Shown: positions 5,317-8,029 of the stretch, one piece after another
Layout: each line of letters opens with the position of its first letter
Numbering within the stretch: position 1 is the stretch's first letter
Source: Thermoflexus hugenholtzii JAD2
GTDB lineage: Bacteria > Chloroflexota > Dehalococcoidia > UBA2979
Direction: 5' to 3'
DNA length: 8,029 nt
Assembly (NCBI GenBank): GCA_945889565.1
Contig: CAMDBZ010000072.1
Location: forward strand, 1-8,029
The notes under the pieces: generated by a model
Seen by the model: the letters and a program-made list of their open reading frames with translations, nothing else
Told to the model about the DNA's origin: nothing
Database searches by the model: none
Position numbers and translations under genes: made by a program

Positions 5317-5468
5317 CGCCGCTCTCCTTGCCGAATGGCCCTACGTACCGGTTGCTGTGAATGAGACCCGGCCGCCCGGAGCTTTCTTACACGGGCCCAT
5401 GGCGGGGTTCTCCCTGATGTGGGCGGCGGGCAACCCTGAGGCGCGCCCGCGACCGCCGAGCGCGGGCG

Positions 5469-5480
5469 TATCCTGAGCGG
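5469..5480 (+). promoter_or_regulatory. possible -10 element placing transcription start at the MFS start codon
   Basis: TATCCT at 5469-5474 is followed by exactly six bases and then the ATG at 5481. That is the geometry of a -10 box with +1 at the A of the start codon, a leaderless transcript. No convincing -35 is seen 16-18 bases upstream, and the ATG lacks a good ribosome-binding site. The support is weak. The rest of 5317-5480 shows only the ribosome-binding site of the divergent small gene and a slightly AT-richer spot near 5382-5393. Confidence 0.3.
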
Positions 5481-6833
5481 ATGCAGCGCCGCGCGCCCCG
5501 CGCCCCACTCGCCAGCCCCGAGCTCGACACAGCGCCCGCCGAGGCGCCGCGCGCGACCCTCGTCGCGGCGGCCGCTCGCGACGGCGTCGGCGCCCCGCCA
5601 GAGCGTCCCGCCGGCGCCCTTGGCGCGCTCACCGTGCCGCGCTACCGCCGCTACTGGCTCGGCTCGCTCGCCTCGGTGGCTGCGATTCAGCTGGCGGCGC
5701 TGGGCGAGGGGTGGCTGATCGTCGACGAGCTGGGCGGGTCGCCGCGGGTGCTCGGCACGCTCGGCGCCGCCACCGCCGTGCCGACGATCCTCGTGAACCT
5801 GTTCGGTGGCGTGCTTGCGGACCGCGTGAACCGCCGCGTGGTGATGGCAGGCACCTCGTTATGCTCGGCCGCGCTGCTGCTCACGCTGACGATACTCGAC
5901 GTAACGAACACGGTGCAGATCTGGCACGTGATCGCGGTCGCGGCGCTGATGGGCGTGATCTTCGGCATCGACAACCCGGCGCGGAACGCGTTCTTCCCGG
6001 ACCTCATCGAGCGGCGCTTCATCCAGAGCGCCGTCGCGCTCAACGCCATCATGTGGCAGGCGACGCGCATCGTGGCGCCGATGATCGGCGGGGTGCTCGT
6101 GTCGCTGGCGGGGACCGCCGTCGTATTCGCGCTCGGCACGGTCGGGTTCGCGCTGATGCTGCCGGTGCTGCTCACGCTGCGCGTCGCCGAGACGCGCCCC
6201 GAGCGCAGCCGCGACGTGCTCGCGGACCTCGCGGGCGGGGTGCGCTTCATCGCGGCGCATCGGCTGTTCGCGTTGCTGATCCTGCTCTCGTACTCGCACA
6301 TGTTCTTCGGGCTGCAGTACTTCCAGCTGATGCCGCTCGTCGCGAAGACCTTCGACCGCGGGCCGGGCGGCTTCGGCACGCTGCTCACGATGATCGGCGT
6401 GGGCGCCGTTACCGGCACCGCGATCACGCTGCGCCTGCAGCGCTTCCGGCACCAGGGGCGGCTGCTGCTCAGCGCGCTCTTCGCCACGGAGCTGCTGATC
6501 TGCGCCTTCGCGCTCGCGCCCCGCTACGAGCTCGCGCTCGGCCTGCTGCTCGTCGCCTCGATCTGCAACGCGATCTTCCTGATCGTCTCGATGACCACGT
6601 TGCAGCTCCGCGTCCCGGACGCGATGCGCGGGCGCGTGATGGGCATCCACGGCATCACGTTCTCGATGGCGATGCTGGGCGGGCTGCTCGGCGGCGAGAT
6701 CGCGGAGCTCTCGAACGTGCGCGTCGCGCTGTTCTCCGGAGCCGCGCTGATGGCCGTCGTGGTCGCGGCCGTCGCGCTCACGCAGCGCGAGCTGCGCGAG
6801 CTGCGCAACGACGCGGCCGCCGTCGCCGCCTGA
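5481..6833 (+). CDS. MFS transporter, MFS_3 / EntS-like exporter
   Basis: This 450-residue integral membrane protein belongs to the major facilitator superfamily. After an unusually long Ala/Pro-rich cytoplasmic tail (about 1-46) comes LGALTVPRYRRYWLGSLASV (47-66), the family-typical entry to the first helix. The 2-3 loop carries motif A, GGVLADRVNRR (109-119). The middle shows PARNAFFPDLI..., AVALNAIMWQATRIVAPMIGG, conserved in the EntS/MFS_3 group, and a second-half motif LRVPDAMRGRVMGIHG. Hydrophobic segments fit 10-12 membrane helices. Members export siderophores, drugs or other small molecules by proton antiport; the substrate cannot be told from sequence. The ATG at 5481 is the first plausible start but has no clear ribosome-binding site. 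It is transcribed divergently from the small HisKA_3-like gene and converges on the next gene with only 12 bp between stops. Confidence 0.92.
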   Translation: MQRRAPRAPLASPELDTAPAEAPRATLVAAAARDGVGAPPERPAGALGALTVPRYRRYWLGSLASVAAIQLAALGEGWLIVDELGGSPRVLGTLGAATAVPTILVNLFGGVLADRVNRRVVMAGTSLCSAALLLTLTILDVTNTVQIWHVIAVAALMGVIFGIDNPARNAFFPDLIERRFIQSAVALNAIMWQATRIVAPMIGGVLVSLAGTAVVFALGTVGFALMLPVLLTLRVAETRPERSRDVLADLAGGVRFIAAHRLFALLILLSYSHMFFGLQYFQLMPLVAKTFDRGPGGFGTLLTMIGVGAVTGTAITLRLQRFRHQGRLLLSALFATELLICAFALAPRYELALGLLLVASICNAIFLIVSMTTLQLRVPDAMRGRVMGIHGITFSMAMLGGLLGGEIAELSNVRVALFSGAALMAVVVAAVALTQRELRELRNDAAAVAA

Positions 6834-6845
6834 GCGCTCGCCCGC

Positions 6846-7553
6846 CTACGGCGCGCTCTGCACGGTGCGGATGCCGGTGTCGTACGCGACGTCGACGGTG
6901 ATGTAGCGGTCCGCCGGCACCAGCACCAGCACCGAGCTCGCGCGCGGCAGGATCGCGCCGGGCGGGCTCAGCGGCACGAGCGTGTACGCGCCGGCCGGCA
7001 GTCCGATGCGGTAGCGCCCATCGATGCCGGAAACCGTGCGCGCGACCTCGCGCCCGTTGCCATCGAGGAACACCAGCGTCGCCTGGTACGGGCGGTCCGG
7101 GCACGGCAGCAGCGGCGTAATGACCGGGCAGAGCGGCCCGAGCGTGACTGTGCCCTGCACGCCGCCCCCGCCGGGCCGCGGCTGGCAGCGCCCGAGCAAC
7201 GGCGTGCCGTACGGGATGAAGTCGTTCGGCAGCGCCGCCATGAACGGCGCGTTCACCGCGCCGACGGCGGTCCCCGGCACGAAGATCAGGAACTGCCCGC
7301 CGCGCGTGATCCAGAACGCCACCTGGGCGATGTCGCAGCCGGACGCCGTGACGAGCTGCTGGTAGCTCCCGCCGCCGAACACCACGAGCCCGAAGCCGCC
7401 GTCCGGCGGCACGCTGCCGCTGATGATCGTCCCGGTCGGGTTCGGCACGCCGAGGGCTGGCGTGGGCGTCGGCGTCTGCGCGGCCACCCCGGCCGGCAAC
7501 GCCGCGGCGAGCGCGAGCAGGCAGGCGAGCACGGCGAAGTGGGCGTGGCGCAT
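6846..7553 (-). CDS. secreted two-domain protein with C-terminal carboxypeptidase-regulatory-like domain
   Basis: This 235-residue exported protein begins with MRHAHFAVLACLLALAAALPAGVAAQ, a clear Sec signal peptide probably cleaved near AAQ. A TPTPTP linker follows, then a Gly-rich domain (about 39-125) with GTIISGSVPPDGGFGLVVFGG and two Cys. A second domain (about 131-235) carries GVQGTVTLGPLCPV, the Cys-bearing CPDRPYQATLVFL, DGRYRIGLPAGAYTLVPL and the end YDTGIR. This looks like a carboxypeptidase-regulatory/transthyretin-like beta sandwich. I know this C-terminal signature from uncharacterised secreted proteins of Chloroflexota and Actinobacteria; no function is established. The ATG at 7553 has GGAGG five bases upstream. 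An in-frame ATG at 7565 would add four residues and covers that ribosome-binding site, so it is less likely. It probably sits outside the cell or is wall-associated. It is 68 bp downstream of the aminotransferase and may be cotranscribed. Confidence 0.82.
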   Translation of the reverse strand: MRHAHFAVLACLLALAAALPAGVAAQTPTPTPALGVPNPTGTIISGSVPPDGGFGLVVFGGGSYQQLVTASGCDIAQVAFWITRGGQFLIFVPGTAVGAVNAPFMAALPNDFIPYGTPLLGRCQPRPGGGGVQGTVTLGPLCPVITPLLPCPDRPYQATLVFLDGNGREVARTVSGIDGRYRIGLPAGAYTLVPLSPPGAILPRASSVLVLVPADRYITVDVAYDTGIRTVQSAP

Positions 7554-7614
7554 GGCGGCCTCCATCGAGCGCGAACGACGCTGTCGATGAGACGCTGAGC
7601 GCCGGCCCGCGGTT

Positions 7615-7631
7615 CCCGCGCTCAGCGCGGG
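7615..7631 (-). terminator. hairpin with the aminotransferase stop codon in its loop
   Basis: CCCGCGC (7615-7621) pairs with GCGCGGG (7625-7631), and the three-base loop is exactly the stop codon of the minus-strand gene. A second, shorter hairpin (CGCGG/CCGCG, 7608-7612/7616-7620) shares one arm and could be an alternative fold. There is no T-run. It may attenuate read-through into the secreted-protein gene; weak support. Confidence 0.3.
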
Positions 7632-8029
7632 GGTGCCGCCGGCTGCGAGGCGCGGCCCGCGACGCTCGCGACCGCCTCGCCGAACAGCGCGATCGCGGCG
7701 CGCAGCTGCTCCGGCGGCAGCGCCGAGTACACGAGGCGTATCTCGCGCCGCCCGCCGCCGTTCGCGTAGTAGCCGCGGCCCGGCGTGACAGCCACCCCGC
7801 GCTGCTGCGCCGCCTGCACCACCTGCTCCGCCTCCAGCCCCTCGGCGAGGTGCAGCCAGAGGAAGAAGCCTCCCGCCGGCAACTCGCAGCGCGCGAGCTC
7901 GCCGCAGTGCTCCTGCACTGCGGCGCTGGCCACGTCGCGCCGCTCGCGGTAGATCGCGCGCAGCTGCGCGACGTGCGGGTCGTAGGCGCCGCTGCGCAGG
8001 TACTCGTGCACCGTCCGCTGCACGAGCGG
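7622..8029 (-). CDS. PLP-dependent aminotransferase, class I/II, C-terminal part (5' end outside window)
   Basis: The last 135 residues of a fold-type I aminotransferase are present. Seen: YLRSGAYDPHVAQLRAIYRERRD near the window edge, then LPAGGFFLWLHLAEGL, the small-domain Gly-Gly-Phe-x-Trp-Leu strand typical of the family. RGVAVTPGRGYYANGG follows, then REIRLVYSALPPEQL, whose Arg in IRLVYS corresponds to the residue that binds the substrate alpha-carboxylate in aspartate-aminotransferase-like enzymes. The PLP-binding Lys lies in the missing N-terminal part. The pattern is closest to the 2-aminoadipate/LysN group and to the aminotransferase half of MocR-type regulators. Which it is cannot be decided without the N terminus. 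The reading frame continues to the very last base, so the gene is incomplete here, not truncated. Confidence 0.9.
   Translation of the reverse strand, partial: PLVQRTVHEYLRSGAYDPHVAQLRAIYRERRDVASAAVQEHCGELARCELPAGGFFLWLHLAEGLEAEQVVQAAQQRGVAVTPGRGYYANGGGRREIRLVYSALPPEQLRAAIALFGEAVASVAGRASQPAAPPR

Noticed and set aside
5711..6901. Open frames overlapping the MFS gene (5711-6901 plus, 5687-6487 and 5859-6650 minus)
   Set aside because: They are frame shadows of the transporter, with no hydrophobic helices or motifs of their own.
1..8029. CRISPR array, IS element, tRNA or phage attachment site
   Set aside because: No regularly spaced repeats, transposase motifs, terminal inverted repeats or tRNA-like cloverleaf were seen on either strand.

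Overview
The window is a very GC-rich bacterial segment with dense coding. The best guess for the source is a Chloroflexota (Thermomicrobia or Dehalococcoidia-like) chromosome. The support is indirect: the divergent single-copy Tad/Flp genes, and a secreted protein with a Thr-Pro linker followed by a CPDRPY...DTGIR domain, a layout I associate with Chloroflexota and some Actinomycetota. No rRNA, tRNA, IS element or CRISPR array is visible, so the assignment rests on protein style alone.

Left half, minus strand (read from 3656 down to 1): a tight-adherence (Tad/Flp type IVc pilus) operon in the order flp major pilin, a second 51-residue Flp-like pilin, tadE pseudopilin, cpaB, cpaE/tadZ, cpaF/tadA (cut by the window edge just after its Walker A motif). 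Gaps are short (21 bp, a 4-bp ATGA overlap, 66 bp, 22 bp, 24 bp), so one transcript is likely. The products fit together. The pilins and TadE have prepilin-peptidase type G|xxxxE sites and form the fibre and accessory subunits. CpaB is a periplasmic or envelope SAF protein. CpaE localises the machine through a degenerate receiver plus a MinD-like ATPase. CpaF is the assembly ATPase. TadB/TadC and the prepilin peptidase are not in the window.

Centre: a 363-bp divergent intergenic region (3657-4019) rich in inverted and direct repeats separates the pilus operon from a plus-strand gene (4020-4859). That gene encodes an ECF-like sigma factor fused at its C terminus to a zinc-binding anti-sigma (ZAS, zf-HC2-like) domain. 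The position makes it a candidate self-regulated controller of the pilus operon, but this is inference.

Right half: a small minus-strand gene (5059-5316) encodes what looks like an isolated HisKA_3-type dimerisation helix pair in which the phospho-accepting His is Arg. Divergent from it is an MFS_3 (EntS-like) exporter (5481-6833). Then come a secreted two-part protein of unknown function (6846-7553, minus) and the C-terminal part of a PLP fold-type I aminotransferase (7622-8029, minus, cut by the window edge).

The most interesting items are the sigma/anti-sigma fusion, the His-less stand-alone DHp protein, the tiny second pilin overlapping tadE, and the structured divergent control region.
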